Counted from the stretch's first letter, positions 31,996-43,007 are shown. The stretch is 64,000 nucleotides of DNA from Roseiarcus sp035606915 (GCA_035606915.1 DATNDU010000079.1:43853-107852), one strand, 5' to 3'. The notes: generated from the letters alone by a model not told the origin. Numbers and translations are program-made.

Positions 31996-33510
31996 ATGAC
32001 AGATCAGATTATTCCCTACATTGTCGAGATCGCCGGGGTGGTGAAACGCTTCCCTGGCGTTCTCGCGCTCGACCGCATCTCTGTCGGCTTTCGCGCTGGC
32101 GAGGTGCATGCCGTGATCGGCGAGAACGGGGCCGGCAAGTCGACTCTGATGAACATTCTGGCCGGGGACCTGCAACCCAATGCCGGCGAAATTCGCATCG
32201 ACGGCAAGGCGACGCGCTTCGCCTCGCCGCTCGATAGCCGCTTTGCCGGCATCGTCGTCGTCTATCAGGAACTGACGCTCTGCCCGACATTGAGCGTCGC
32301 CGAAAACATCATGATGTCGGACATCGCCGCGCGGCCCGTCGCCCGCTTTACGCCCCGCGCGAAGATGCGGCTTGAGGCGCGCGCGGCGCTAGCGCGGCTT
32401 GGCATTGACAAGCTCGATCCGGACGCCAAAGTCGGCCGGCTGACGATCGCCGAAATGCAATTGGTCGAGATCGCCCGCGCGCTGCGCCAACGTGCGCGCG
32501 TGCTCGTGCTCGATGAGCCCAATTCGTCGCTTTCCCGGCGAGAGAGCGAGCGGCTGTTCGAGATTGTCAAGCAATTGCGCGACGAGGGCGTGACCGTCAT
32601 CTACGTCTCGCATCACCTGCGCGAGGTTCTCGATCTCGCCGACCGGATCACCATCATGCGCGATGGCCGCACGATCGAGACGCTCGATAATGACAATCTT
32701 GTCGAAGATCAATTGATCCGGGCTATGGTCGGGCGCGATCTCGACGTCGCCAAGCAACGGTCGCTGGAGCCAGCGAGGGATTTGGATAGCGGCGACGTCG
32801 TGCTGTCAGTCGAGGACCTGACGGCGCCGGGTGTCGTCGACATCAGCTTCAAGGTGCGGGCCGGAGAAATCCTCGGCGTCGGCGGCCTGCCAGATTCTGG
32901 CAAGGATAAACTCGGCGAGGCGCTTTTCGGCTTGCGCGACCGAAGCGGCCGCGTCGCCATCGACGGCGTCGAATTGCGCGCTTCCGATCCGCATGCGTCG
33001 ATTCGAAGCGGCATGTCTTTCGTACCCGCCGATCGCCGCGGCGCCGGCGGTCTGCTCTCGATGAGCGTCGCCGACAACATCGTGGCCGCCTCGCTGTCTC
33101 GCTTTTCGCTCGCCGGTTTTCTCAGACGCGGCGCCATCAATCGCGAGGCGCGCGCCCAGGTCGCCCGCCTCGACGCCCGCATCGCCAGGCTCGGCCAGAA
33201 GCTCGGCACGTTGTCGGGGGGCAACCAGCAGAAGATCATTCTCGGACGCAGCCTCGTCACCAATCCGCGGGTCTTGATCTTGCACGAACCGACGCGCGGC
33301 ATCGATGTCGGGGCCAAGGCGGAAATCTATGCGATCCTGCGCGGCATCGCCGGCGAAGGCGTGGCGCTGATGATAATATCGTCGGAAATTTCCGAGTTGA
33401 TCATGAACGCCGATCGCGTTCTCGTGATGCGCGACGGGCAGATTTCGGGCGATTTGGCGAGAGCCGGCATCAGCGAGGAAGCGATTTTGGCGCGCGCGAT
33501 GGCGTCCTGA
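31996..33510 (+). CDS. Ribose-type ABC transporter ATP-binding protein (two cassettes)
   Basis: This 504-residue RbsA-like ATPase has a complete first cassette, with Walker A GENGAGKST, Q-loop YQELTLCPTL and Walker B VLVLDEPN. In the first cassette the LSGGQ-type signature is replaced by LTIAEMQ, as in RbsA relatives. The second cassette has LSGGNQQK and LHEPTRGIDVGAK, with a degenerate Walker A (GLPDSGKDK). It follows the binding-protein gene by 27 bp and precedes the kinase gene by 10 bp. Confidence 0.93.
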   Translation: MTDQIIPYIVEIAGVVKRFPGVLALDRISVGFRAGEVHAVIGENGAGKSTLMNILAGDLQPNAGEIRIDGKATRFASPLDSRFAGIVVVYQELTLCPTLSVAENIMMSDIAARPVARFTPRAKMRLEARAALARLGIDKLDPDAKVGRLTIAEMQLVEIARALRQRARVLVLDEPNSSLSRRESERLFEIVKQLRDEGVTVIYVSHHLREVLDLADRITIMRDGRTIETLDNDNLVEDQLIRAMVGRDLDVAKQRSLEPARDLDSGDVVLSVEDLTAPGVVDISFKVRAGEILGVGGLPDSGKDKLGEALFGLRDRSGRVAIDGVELRASDPHASIRSGMSFVPADRRGAGGLLSMSVADNIVAASLSRFSLAGFLRRGAINREARAQVARLDARIARLGQKLGTLSGGNQQKIILGRSLVTNPRVLILHEPTRGIDVGAKAEIYAILRGIAGEGVALMIISSEISELIMNADRVLVMRDGQISGDLARAGISEEAILARAMAS

Positions 33511-33520
33511 GCGAGGGATA

Positions 33521-34471
33521 ATGACGAACCCGAAAATCACCGTCGTTGGAAGCTTCGCCGTCGGCCTGACAATGCGGGCGCCCAAAATGCCGATCTTCGG
33601 CGAGACCATTCTCGGCTCCGATTTCGATATGGGGCCGGGCGGCAAAGGCTCCAATCAAGCCGTCGCAGTCGCCCGGCTCGGCGCCCATTCGTCGCTGCTG
33701 GCGATTCTGGGCTCCGACAAGCTCGCCGGCATCGCCACCGACCTCTACGCCGCCGAAGGTGTGGACGCCTGCCTGGTCACGACGAGCGGCGAGCGCCCCA
33801 CCGGCGTTGGCATCATCATTCTCAACGACAAAGGCGAGAACTTCATCATCCTCGATATGGGCGCCAACGAGTTGATGAACGTCGAGACCGTCGACGCCGG
33901 AGAACAGCGCATCGCCGAGAGCGACGTCGTGATGACGGTGTTGGAAGTGCCGATTCCGGCGGCGGCCCGCGCGATGGAACTCGGCCGCAAGCATGGCGCC
34001 AAGACGATTCTCAACCCGGCGCCGGCGCGGCGGCTGCCTGAGGCGATCTTCGCCTCGGTCGATTATCTGACGCCGAACGAGAGTGAGCTCCGCATCCTTT
34101 TGGGGCTGCCTGCCGATGAACCGCGCTCGTCGCGCGAGCTTGCGCAGGGCCTGCGCCGGAGGGGCGCATGCAATGTCATCGTGACGCTCGGGCGCAGCGG
34201 CGCGCTGATCCTCACTGACGAACTCGATCTCATGGTGCCGGCCGTGCCGGTGGAGGTCGTCGATACGACGGGCGCCGGCGACGCCTTCAATTCCGGTTTC
34301 GCGGTGGCGCTCGCGGAAGGCCGCGACATCGTCGACGCGGTTCGTTTCGGGGTCGTCTGCGGCGCGATGGCTTGCACGCGCCTCGGCGTCGTCCCAAGCC
34401 TGCCCGATCGCGCCAAGGCCGAGGCTCTCTACGCAGAAGCCATGAACACCGTATGGAAGGACAAGACGTGA
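33521..34471 (+). CDS. rbsK: Ribokinase-like PfkB carbohydrate kinase
   Basis: This 316-residue kinase of the PfkB family phosphorylates a sugar with ATP in the cytoplasm. The N-terminal motif DMGPGGKGSNQAVAVARLGA and the C-terminal ATP/catalytic motif DTTGAGDAFNSGFAVAL (with the base Asp of GAGD) are both ribokinase-like. NPAPAR and LTPNESE are also typical of ribokinase. It is linked with RbsD and a ribose-type importer, so D-ribose or a close pentose is the natural guess. The extra PhyH and PanB-like genes suggest a modified sugar. The gene overlaps rbsD by 4 bp. Confidence 0.85.
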   Translation: MTNPKITVVGSFAVGLTMRAPKMPIFGETILGSDFDMGPGGKGSNQAVAVARLGAHSSLLAILGSDKLAGIATDLYAAEGVDACLVTTSGERPTGVGIIILNDKGENFIILDMGANELMNVETVDAGEQRIAESDVVMTVLEVPIPAAARAMELGRKHGAKTILNPAPARRLPEAIFASVDYLTPNESELRILLGLPADEPRSSRELAQGLRRRGACNVIVTLGRSGALILTDELDLMVPAVPVEVVDTTGAGDAFNSGFAVALAEGRDIVDAVRFGVVCGAMACTRLGVVPSLPDRAKAEALYAEAMNTVWKDKT

Positions 34472-34929
34472 ACCGCAATCGACTACTTAACGCTGAGCTC
34501 TCGCATGCCATCGCCTCGATGGGCCACGGCGACCTGATGATCGTCTGTGACGCAGGCTTTCCGATTCCCTCGACCGCGTGGCGCATCGATCTCGCGATCG
34601 TTCCCGACGTGCCCGATCTTGAGACGGTGCTGACGCCGATCGCGCAAAATCTGATCACCGAGCGGGTCGCCTACGCCGACACCTTGCCTGCGCACAACGC
34701 GCCTCTTCTGGCCAAGATCAAGCGACTGTTCGTCGACGCCGAATTCGAACCGATCAAGCACGAGACGATCCTGTCCGAGATGGCGGCGAAAGCCAAAGTC
34801 ATAGTCAGGACCGGCGCCTTCGACCCCTGGGGCAACATCCTGCTCTATTCCGGCGTCGACGTGCCCGCTTGGTTCTCCAAAGAGGGGGTCGTCGCTCCCG
34901 ATTACTATGCCAAGAAGATCAAAGGTTGA
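34468..34929 (+). CDS. rbsD: RbsD/FucU-type sugar mutarotase (D-ribose pyranase)
   Basis: This 153-residue RbsD-family protein interconverts pyranose forms of the imported sugar so that the kinase can use it. The family opening NRLLNAELSHAIASMGHGD holds the catalytic His, and DAGFPIP follows. The GTG at 34468 overlaps the kinase stop (GTGA) and has GGAAGG at ideal spacing. An ATG five codons earlier is possible. It is the sixth gene of the operon. Confidence 0.88.
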   Translation: MNRNRLLNAELSHAIASMGHGDLMIVCDAGFPIPSTAWRIDLAIVPDVPDLETVLTPIAQNLITERVAYADTLPAHNAPLLAKIKRLFVDAEFEPIKHETILSEMAAKAKVIVRTGAFDPWGNILLYSGVDVPAWFSKEGVVAPDYYAKKIKG

Positions 34930-35759
34930 TGCCGCGTATCTTCGATTTCGGCGGCCGCGAGGTCGAGCGCAGCCAGACCGTCGCAGGCTTGCGCGCCCTG
35001 AAGGGGCTCGCGCGCCGCGCCGCGCAGGTGACGGCGGAAACGGAGGAAGAAGCGGCCGCCGCGGAAGCCGCTGGGGTCGAAATGGTCGTTTGCCGGGCCG
35101 CCAACGTGGCGCGAGTGCGCGAGGGATCGCGCCACGTCTTCGTCACCGCCGCGCTCGGCTTCGCCGAAGCGATCACCAGCGAAGAGATTTTGCGCACCGC
35201 GTTCTGCGCCGTCACAGCCGGCGCCGACGCCGTGATTACCGGCCGCGGCTACGACACCGTGCGCATGCTCGCCAATGAACAGATTCCAGTCATGGGTCAT
35301 CTCGGCTTCGTGCCGCGCAAATCCACCTGGATCGGCGGCGTGCGCCCGTTCGGCAAGACCGCCGCTGAGGCGTCGGAGCTTTGGGACCGTTTTCGACGCC
35401 TTGAGGATGCGGGGGCCTTCGCGGCTGAGTGCGAGGTGATCCCCGCGGCCGTGATGGCCGAAATCAACCCCCGCACATCGCTTGTCACCGTCTCCCTCGG
35501 TTCCGGCGCCGCCGCTGACGTCATCTTTCTATTCACCAGCGACATCTGCGGCGAATCAGCACGCTCGCCCCGCCATGCGCGCGCTTGGGGCGATCTCGCC
35601 AAGCTGCAGAAGGCCGTCCGCGACGAGCGGGTCAAGGCGCTAGCCGGCTTCCGCTCCGACGTCAGTTCCGGCGGGTTTCCGGCGGCGCACGAAACCGTCG
35701 GCATTGCAGAAGCCGAACTGGCCGAGTTTCGCCTCAGACTGGACGACGCGCGAAGATAG
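34929..35759 (+). CDS. PanB-like (ketopantoate hydroxymethyltransferase superfamily) protein
   Basis: This 276-residue protein of the PEP-mutase/PanB superfamily has a TIM barrel that performs aldol-type or hydroxymethyl-transfer chemistry. PanB-like stretches are VMGHLGFVPRKST, LEDAGAFAAECEVIPAAVMAEI and the C-terminal RSDVSSGGFPAAHETVGI. It differs from true PanB in the N-terminal third, which looks like a FAD/sugar-operon subgroup rather than the MVTAYD motif. Its ATG shares one base with the rbsD stop. In a sugar operon it more likely cleaves or extends the phosphorylated product than makes pantoate. That is inference. Confidence 0.72.
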   Translation: MPRIFDFGGREVERSQTVAGLRALKGLARRAAQVTAETEEEAAAAEAAGVEMVVCRAANVARVREGSRHVFVTAALGFAEAITSEEILRTAFCAVTAGADAVITGRGYDTVRMLANEQIPVMGHLGFVPRKSTWIGGVRPFGKTAAEASELWDRFRRLEDAGAFAAECEVIPAAVMAEINPRTSLVTVSLGSGAAADVIFLFTSDICGESARSPRHARAWGDLAKLQKAVRDERVKALAGFRSDVSSGGFPAAHETVGIAEAELAEFRLRLDDARR

Positions 35760-35978
35760 ATCGGACGTGCGCGGCGTCTACGCGGTTCTCGCCCGTCGGG
35801 TTGCCTGCCCAGCCATGCGCCGCGCTCAAAAGGCCGAATACATGACCGCTCCAAATCAGTTGCCGATCACGCCCAAAGCCACTTGCCAACCGGGGGCCGT
35901 CCATACACGACGGCGGCTCAACGTAATCGCTCTAAGGCGAGGCGCCATGGGTTCGCCCAAAGCTCCGTCGCTTGGCGC

Positions 35979-37379
35979 TCAGTTGAGCTTTCTAAGCAGG
36001 AAATCGTAGAAGCGCGGATCGTCTGCGCGGGCGACGTTGATCCGGATGCCCTTTGCCAGATGGTTGCCCTTGTCGAGGCAGAACACGCTCCCTGGCGCAA
36101 TGAAGATGCTCTCTTTTGCTCCCTCCTTACCCAATTCCAGATCATCCACGACGCTCGGCAGCAGGACATAAAGGTAGTATCCGCCGATTGCCTTCGAATA
36201 CACGCGGCAGCCCATCCGTTCGAGTTTCGTCAGGGTCTGCGAGGCGGCGACCTCGATGCGCTGGGCGAGCCGCTTCAAATGCCGGTCGTAGTGTCCCTCG
36301 ACGAGCAGTCGGTGCAGGAAGCGCTCGACGTGACCGGAACTGTTGACCGTCGTCAGCATCTTCAGTTCGGCGAGCGCGGCGATCCTGTCCGGGCGGGCGG
36401 CGATGAAGCCGGAGCGCAGGCTTGCCGAAAGCGTTTTCGAGAACGTCCCCACTGAAATCACGTTGTTCAATTGATCGAGCGTCGCAAGCCGGACATCGGG
36501 CGTCGTCGGCAGATCGGCGAACGGGTCGTCCTCGACAATCGTCAGCCCATAACGGGTGGCCAAAGTCAGGATCGCGTGGGCCACTGCGGCAGTGGTCGAG
36601 CCTCCCGTCGGGTTGTGCCCGAGCGACTGGGTGAAGAACAGCTTCGGGCGCTCGGCTGCGGCCTTAGCGTGGAAATCCTCGAGCTCCGGGCCTTCCGGGG
36701 CGCGGCGCACGCCGACCATGCGCACCTGCGCGAGCTTTAGCTTGGCAAATAGCGGGTAATATCCGGGCTCGTCGACTAGGACGGTGTCGCCGGGCGACAG
36801 CAGAGCGCGGATGACGAGGTCGAGCGCGTGGTTGGCGCCGAAAGTCAGAAGGATGTTCTCCTCCCTGGCCTGGATCTGCTGTGCCGCCAGTCGCCGCGCG
36901 ACTTGTTGCCGAAGCGGCAGGAAGCCAAGCGGAGAGCCGTAGGCGTCGGCGTCCACCGGCAGGGCTTTTCCGTTGGCGCCGAGATGGCGCTTGATCTCGG
37001 AGTGCTCGGTCCACGACGCGGGCGGCCTGCCGTCGCCGACGCGGATGCTGAAGGTCTGTTCGAGTTGCGCGCTCAGTAGCGAGGCGATATCAATGGCCTC
37101 CGTGACATGTCGTGGCCTGGCGCCGTTCCTGGCCAGCCCTGAGTCGTTGACCACGAAACCCGATCGCGCCCTCGGCGTCACATGCCCTGAGGCCGCGAGC
37201 CGGTCGAACGCCTCGATGATCGTGTTCTTGGAAACGCCAAACTCGGCCGCCGCCTTTCTGATCGAGAGAAGCCGGCTACCGGGTTCGAGCGAGCCTTGGG
37301 CGATCTTCTCGCGCAGCGCGTCGACGACCGTGTCGACGAGGCTCTTGCCGCGCGAAATCTGTCTTGTTGATGCCGACAC
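35979..37379 (-). CDS. MocR-type GntR regulator with aminotransferase domain
   Basis: This 466-residue MocR-family regulator has a GntR winged helix (about residues 10-75, with SRLLSIRKAAAEFGVSKNTIIEAFDRL), a linker, and a class I aminotransferase-like domain. HNPTGGS and VGTFSKTLSASLRSGFIAARP are visible, and the latter holds the PLP-binding lysine. GTG at 37379-37377 is chosen because GGAGAG lies just upstream. The longest frame (to 37496) would overlap the divergent gene. It faces the mevalonate-type operon across 107 bp and is the likely regulator of it. Confidence 0.85.
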   Translation of the reverse strand: MSASTRQISRGKSLVDTVVDALREKIAQGSLEPGSRLLSIRKAAAEFGVSKNTIIEAFDRLAASGHVTPRARSGFVVNDSGLARNGARPRHVTEAIDIASLLSAQLEQTFSIRVGDGRPPASWTEHSEIKRHLGANGKALPVDADAYGSPLGFLPLRQQVARRLAAQQIQAREENILLTFGANHALDLVIRALLSPGDTVLVDEPGYYPLFAKLKLAQVRMVGVRRAPEGPELEDFHAKAAAERPKLFFTQSLGHNPTGGSTTAAVAHAILTLATRYGLTIVEDDPFADLPTTPDVRLATLDQLNNVISVGTFSKTLSASLRSGFIAARPDRIAALAELKMLTTVNSSGHVERFLHRLLVEGHYDRHLKRLAQRIEVAASQTLTKLERMGCRVYSKAIGGYYLYVLLPSVVDDLELGKEGAKESIFIAPGSVFCLDKGNHLAKGIRINVARADDPRFYDFLLRKLN

Positions 37380-37486
37380 ACGGCTCTCCGATGGGTACAG
37401 TCTGGGACAATATATAGAATGTGTGTCTTTTAAAATAGCGCCAAAGTGCTCATGAAACACGCAAGGGCAGTCGGAGGAAGCAAGCC

Positions 37487-38806
<1,320 letters not shown>

Positions 38807-38810
38807 ACGG

Positions 38811-39827
38811 ATGACCATGCCGCAAGAGACCGCGCCCGGGGCCCGCCAGCGGTTCTACGAGCGTGTGCTGCGCAGCCAAGAGGGGATTGTGCTCTCTCTG
38901 GCGATGCTGGCGTTTGTACTCTTCGCGGTCGTGCTTCCGGGCTTCCTGACCGTCGGCAACATGCTCGATCTGGTCAGGAACGTCTCGATCCTGGGCATTC
39001 TCGCGCTCGGCATGGCGCTCGTCGTCATCGCCCGCGGCATCGATATTTCCATGATCGCGGTCATGGTGATCTCCGTGTCCTGGGCCTTCGTCATCGCGCG
39101 CGCCGGCTATCCGCTTGAACTTGCGCTTTTGATTGGCGCCGGCTTCGCGATTGTCGCCGGCGCGACGATCGGGGCGCTGATCGCCTTCGGCGATGTGCCG
39201 CCGATTCTTGCGACGCTCGCGGCGGGATCGGTCATTTATGGGATAGGGCGGACGTTCTTCTTCACCCTGGAGATGCAGAACGTGCCGCCGAACGCCGGCT
39301 GGTTCAACGTCATCGGACAGGGCGTCGTCTTCGGCATTCCTGTCACGGTCATCGCTTTCGGACTCCTCTGCGCGCTCGTGCACCTCGTGCTCAGCCACAC
39401 CCGATTCGGCTGGTTGCTGTATGCACTGGGCAGCAATCCCAACGCGGCGCGGACGGCGGGAATGGCGACGCGCCCCGTCACCATGGCGCTTTATGCGATC
39501 AGCGCTTTCGTCGCCTACGTGGCCGGTCTGATCCTCGCCTCCTCGGCCGCGGCGATCAACGTGCGGCTATTCAACTCGACGATGATCTACGACATCCTGC
39601 TCGTCGTCGTCCTGGGCGGCATCGGCCTCAATGGCGGTCACGGCGGAGTTCGCAACGTCATCCTGGGCACCCTGTTCGTCGGCGTCCTGCTCAACGGCAT
39701 GACCATCCTCAACATCGATTACACGATCCAGAACCTCATCGAGGGCATCGTCCTGCTGCTGGCGATCGTCGTGGACTCTCTCGTCAATCCTCGCGACGAG
39801 CAGACGTCGCAACAGGGGGATCTCTAA
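38811..39827 (+). CDS. Ribose-type ABC transporter permease (mevalonate operon)
   Basis: This 338-residue RbsC-family inner-membrane permease has about nine hydrophobic segments. IARGIDISMIAVMVISV and LGSNPNAARTAGMATRPV are the conserved family stretches, and LGGIGLNGGHGGVRNVILG is the C-terminal one. It begins 4 bp after mvaA at an ATG following AAGGGGTGAACGG. It is the first of two permeases in the operon, the second being fused to a beta-propeller, so the importer is heterodimeric. Confidence 0.91.
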   Translation: MTMPQETAPGARQRFYERVLRSQEGIVLSLAMLAFVLFAVVLPGFLTVGNMLDLVRNVSILGILALGMALVVIARGIDISMIAVMVISVSWAFVIARAGYPLELALLIGAGFAIVAGATIGALIAFGDVPPILATLAAGSVIYGIGRTFFFTLEMQNVPPNAGWFNVIGQGVVFGIPVTVIAFGLLCALVHLVLSHTRFGWLLYALGSNPNAARTAGMATRPVTMALYAISAFVAYVAGLILASSAAAINVRLFNSTMIYDILLVVVLGGIGLNGGHGGVRNVILGTLFVGVLLNGMTILNIDYTIQNLIEGIVLLLAIVVDSLVNPRDEQTSQQGDL

Positions 39828-39865
39828 CTTTCGGCTCAAACAACGTTCAATATCGGAGGAAAAAG

Positions 39866-40882
39866 ATGAGACAAGCATTCATAAAGACACTGACGCTGGC
39901 CGCGACGGTGCTCGCCGCCGGTCTGACGGTTGCGAGCGCCGCCGACAAGGGCGTTGAGAACCCGCGCAGCACTGCGTTCCACAAGGCGCTCGAAGGCAAG
40001 ACGGTCGCCTTCGTGCCCCTGTCGATGGGCTTCGACCTCACCGAGGGCTGGGCCGCCAAGATGCGCAAGCAGGCCGCCCGGCTCGGCTACAAGTTTGAGA
40101 TTCGCGATCCGGCTTGGAGCACCGACGCCGGCGCCAAGGCGATTCAGTCGCTGATTACCGAAAAGCCGGACCTGATGGTCATCCACAATCCGGACATCCA
40201 GTCCTACGCGCGGCTTCTGAAACAAGCGCAGGCAGCCGGCATCAAGGTCGTCCAGATCAATCTTGAATCGAACACGACGACCGATTCCTATGTCGGCGCC
40301 GACTGGACGGAGATCGGCGAACAAGCGGCCACGGCGGTCGCCAACAAATGCGACAAGGGCAAGGGCGTATCGACGGAGATCGCAATCGACACCGGCGTGC
40401 CGACGGCGGCCTCGGACGTCTTCCAGCTTTACGGCATCTATAAGGTTCTGAAGCAGCATCCGGACATCCAGGTCGTCTCGCAACAGGCGACGGAATACAA
40501 CCCGGAGAAGGCGCGCTCTATCATGGCCACAGTGCTGCAACAGCATCCCAAGCTGTGTGGCGCGATCGGCATATGGGACAATCAGGACACCGGCACGGCC
40601 TCGGCGATCAAAGCCGCTGGCAAGAGCGACCAGGTCTTCCTCGTGACGAGCGGCGGCGGAAACAAGAGCGCCTGCGACAATGTCGAAAAAGGCCTGTTCA
40701 ATCTCTACATCAGCTACAATGTGCCGCTCCAGGGCGACCTCCTGAATCAAGAGATCGCCCGGCTCCTGATATCGAAGGCGGCCGCCGGGTCGGACAAGGC
40801 GGTCTACTTCAACCCGCTCACCCAGATCACGAAGGCCAATGTCAATCAGCGCAATTGCTGGACGCTGGACGACCTGAAGTAA
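39866..40882 (+). CDS. Ribose-type ABC substrate-binding protein (mevalonate operon)
   Basis: This 338-residue periplasmic binding protein has a Sec signal, with LAATVLAAGLTVASA cleaved before ADKGV. It is of the peripla_BP_4 type, with KTVAFVPLSMGFDLTEGW and VIHNPDIQSYARLLKQAQAAG. GGAGGAAAAAG precedes the ATG. It contains several cysteines (NKCDKG, LCGAIG, SACDN, NCWT) that may form disulfides. Given the flanking HMG-CoA enzymes, the probable ligand is mevalonate, mevalonolactone or a related C5/C6 branched acid. That is inferred from context only. Confidence 0.88.
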   Translation: MRQAFIKTLTLAATVLAAGLTVASAADKGVENPRSTAFHKALEGKTVAFVPLSMGFDLTEGWAAKMRKQAARLGYKFEIRDPAWSTDAGAKAIQSLITEKPDLMVIHNPDIQSYARLLKQAQAAGIKVVQINLESNTTTDSYVGADWTEIGEQAATAVANKCDKGKGVSTEIAIDTGVPTAASDVFQLYGIYKVLKQHPDIQVVSQQATEYNPEKARSIMATVLQQHPKLCGAIGIWDNQDTGTASAIKAAGKSDQVFLVTSGGGNKSACDNVEKGLFNLYISYNVPLQGDLLNQEIARLLISKAAAGSDKAVYFNPLTQITKANVNQRNCWTLDDLK

Positions 40883-40895
40883 GAGCAGCCTCGCC

Positions 40896-43007
40896 ATGGC
40901 CAACAGCACGGCGCTGACCCGCCTGCGTCACAAATACTTCTCCGACCGCCTGGTCGGAGAAGTCTTGTCGAAGAGTTGGATCGACATCGCTATTCCGGTC
41001 GCCGCGCTTCTCGTCACGGTCCTTGTCATGGGGGCCTTGATCCCCGGCGCCATCAACGTCGCCTACATCAGCGATCTGTCGCGCCAACTTGCCGAATTCG
41101 GGCTGGTCTCGCTCGCAATGATGATCGTCATCATGTCGGGCGGGATCGACCTGTCAGTCGGGTCGATGTTCGCGCTGTGCGTCCTGACAGCGCTGGTCGG
41201 TATGAGCGTCCTCGATCTGTCCTTCGTCGTCGCGCTCGCCATGACGCTCGGCGCCGGACTCGCCTGCGGGCTCCTGAACGGCGTGCTCATTGGATATCTG
41301 CGGCTTCGCGCCTTCATCACAACGCTCGTCACGTTGGTGATCTATCGTGCAATCTACAACATCGCCTTCCCGGGAACAGCGAGCGCCATCGTCACCGGTT
41401 CGCCGGATTCGCCGTTGTGGGACTATCTCGGCTTTGGCGCCTTCAAGGGCATTCCCGCTTCGTTCATCGTCTTCGCCGTGATCGCTATCGCGATCCACGT
41501 CACACTGTCCCGCCTCGGCCCCGGCTGGCGGTTACGGGCCGTCGGGGGCGCGCGCAAGTCGGCCTACAACGCCGGCATCAACGTCAAGGCCACCGTCTGC
41601 ATGGCCTATGTGGCGTCCGGCCTGCTGACCGCGGTCGCCGCCTTCCTGTTTTCCGCGCGGCTCGGAAGCACAGGGTCCGACACCGGCATCGGCATGGAGA
41701 TATCCGTGTTGACCGCCGTCGTGCTCGGCGGGGTCTCGCTCGGCGGCGGGCGCGGGTCCGTGGGCAGCGCCATTATCGGCGCGATCCTCGTTCTCGTGCT
41801 GACCAACGGCCTCATCCGGCTTTCGACGCCGGGCTCCGTCAACCAGCTCCTGCTCGGCCTGATCCTGATCCTGGCGGTGCTGTTTGATGCGAAATGGGTC
41901 AAGAACCGCGGCAAAATCCTGAGTAAGCTCTATCTTTCGCCCACGCTTCTGGAGCTTCCCGCGCGCGTCAAGGCCAAGCACGATCCGTTCGCCCTTAACG
42001 ATCGGCTCGGCGACGTGGAACTCATTGGCCTCGGCGAGGTCGAGGGCCCCGAGGACGTGATCCTGGGGGCGGACGACAGCCTTTATACCGGAACACGCCA
42101 TGGGACGATCGTGCGCTTCCTCGCGCCCGACTACGCCAAGAGTGAGATATTCGCCCGCATTGGCGGCCATCCGCTGGGCTTGTCGTTCGACCGCGAGGGC
42201 AATCTTCTAACCTGCATCGGCGGCATGGGCGTGTACAAAGTCGGCGCCGACCGCATCGTCTCCAAGGTCACTGATGAGACGAACCGCAGTTGGTTCTCCG
42301 TCATAGACGATTCGCGTCTGCGGCTTCCCGACGACCTTGATGTGGCCGCTGACGGGCGGATCTTCTTCTCCGAGGCGACGATCCGCTACGAGATGGCGGA
42401 ATGGGTGGTCGACGCACTCGAAGGGCGCGGCAACGGGCGCCTCATCTGCCACGATCCCACGACAGGCCGGACGCGGACGGTGATGCGGGGACTGATCTTC
42501 GCCAACGGCGTCGCCATGGCGCGCGACGGACAGTCGCTTCTCTTCGCCGAGACCTGGGCCTGCCGGATATCGCGCTACTGGTTCGACGGACCAAAGAAGG
42601 GCAAGCGCGAAATCGTCATTTCCAACCTTCCCGGCTATCCCGACAACATCAACCGGGGCTCGAACGACGCCTATTGGGTCGCGCTTATGGGGCTGAGGAC
42701 GCGAACATTCGATCTCGCGATGCGCAAGCCGGGCTTCCGGCGGCGAATGGCGCGGCGAATACCTTCCGACGAATGGCTCTTTCCCAACGTCAACCGTGGT
42801 TGCGTCATGCAGATCTCCGAGGCCGGCGAGGTTCTGGACGTCCTGTGGGACCGCAAAGGCGTCAATCATCCCTCGATCACCTCCACCTGCGAGCACAAGG
42901 GCTATCTCTACCTCGGGGGCGTCTCCAACAACCGCATCGGGCGCGTTCGCCTGCCGAACGCCGATCCCAACTGGACGGCGCAGCAGGACTATTGGGGAGC
43001 GAAATAA
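40896..43007 (+). CDS. Fusion of RbsC-type ABC permease and SMP-30/strictosidine-synthase-like propeller
   Basis: This single 703-residue frame joins two different modules. Residues 1 to about 340 are an RbsC-type permease with about eight to nine hydrophobic segments, IVIMSGGIDLSVGSMFALCV, VGGARKSAYNAGINVKA and LGGVSLGGGRGSVG. From about 370 to the end there is a soluble six-bladed propeller. It shows EVEGPEDVILGADDSLYTGT, LPDDLDVAADGRIFFSEAT, FANGVAMARDG and GYPDNINRG, which are hallmarks of SMP-30 lactonases and strictosidine-synthase-like hydrolases, including acidic and Asn metal-ligand positions. The propeller would sit on whichever side the last helix ends. It could act as a lactonase at the transporter. 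Its stop overlaps the next ATG (TAATG). Confidence 0.88.
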   Translation: MANSTALTRLRHKYFSDRLVGEVLSKSWIDIAIPVAALLVTVLVMGALIPGAINVAYISDLSRQLAEFGLVSLAMMIVIMSGGIDLSVGSMFALCVLTALVGMSVLDLSFVVALAMTLGAGLACGLLNGVLIGYLRLRAFITTLVTLVIYRAIYNIAFPGTASAIVTGSPDSPLWDYLGFGAFKGIPASFIVFAVIAIAIHVTLSRLGPGWRLRAVGGARKSAYNAGINVKATVCMAYVASGLLTAVAAFLFSARLGSTGSDTGIGMEISVLTAVVLGGVSLGGGRGSVGSAIIGAILVLVLTNGLIRLSTPGSVNQLLLGLILILAVLFDAKWVKNRGKILSKLYLSPTLLELPARVKAKHDPFALNDRLGDVELIGLGEVEGPEDVILGADDSLYTGTRHGTIVRFLAPDYAKSEIFARIGGHPLGLSFDREGNLLTCIGGMGVYKVGADRIVSKVTDETNRSWFSVIDDSRLRLPDDLDVAADGRIFFSEATIRYEMAEWVVDALEGRGNGRLICHDPTTGRTRTVMRGLIFANGVAMARDGQSLLFAETWACRISRYWFDGPKKGKREIVISNLPGYPDNINRGSNDAYWVALMGLRTRTFDLAMRKPGFRRRMARRIPSDEWLFPNVNRGCVMQISEAGEVLDVLWDRKGVNHPSITSTCEHKGYLYLGGVSNNRIGRVRLPNADPNWTAQQDYWGAK

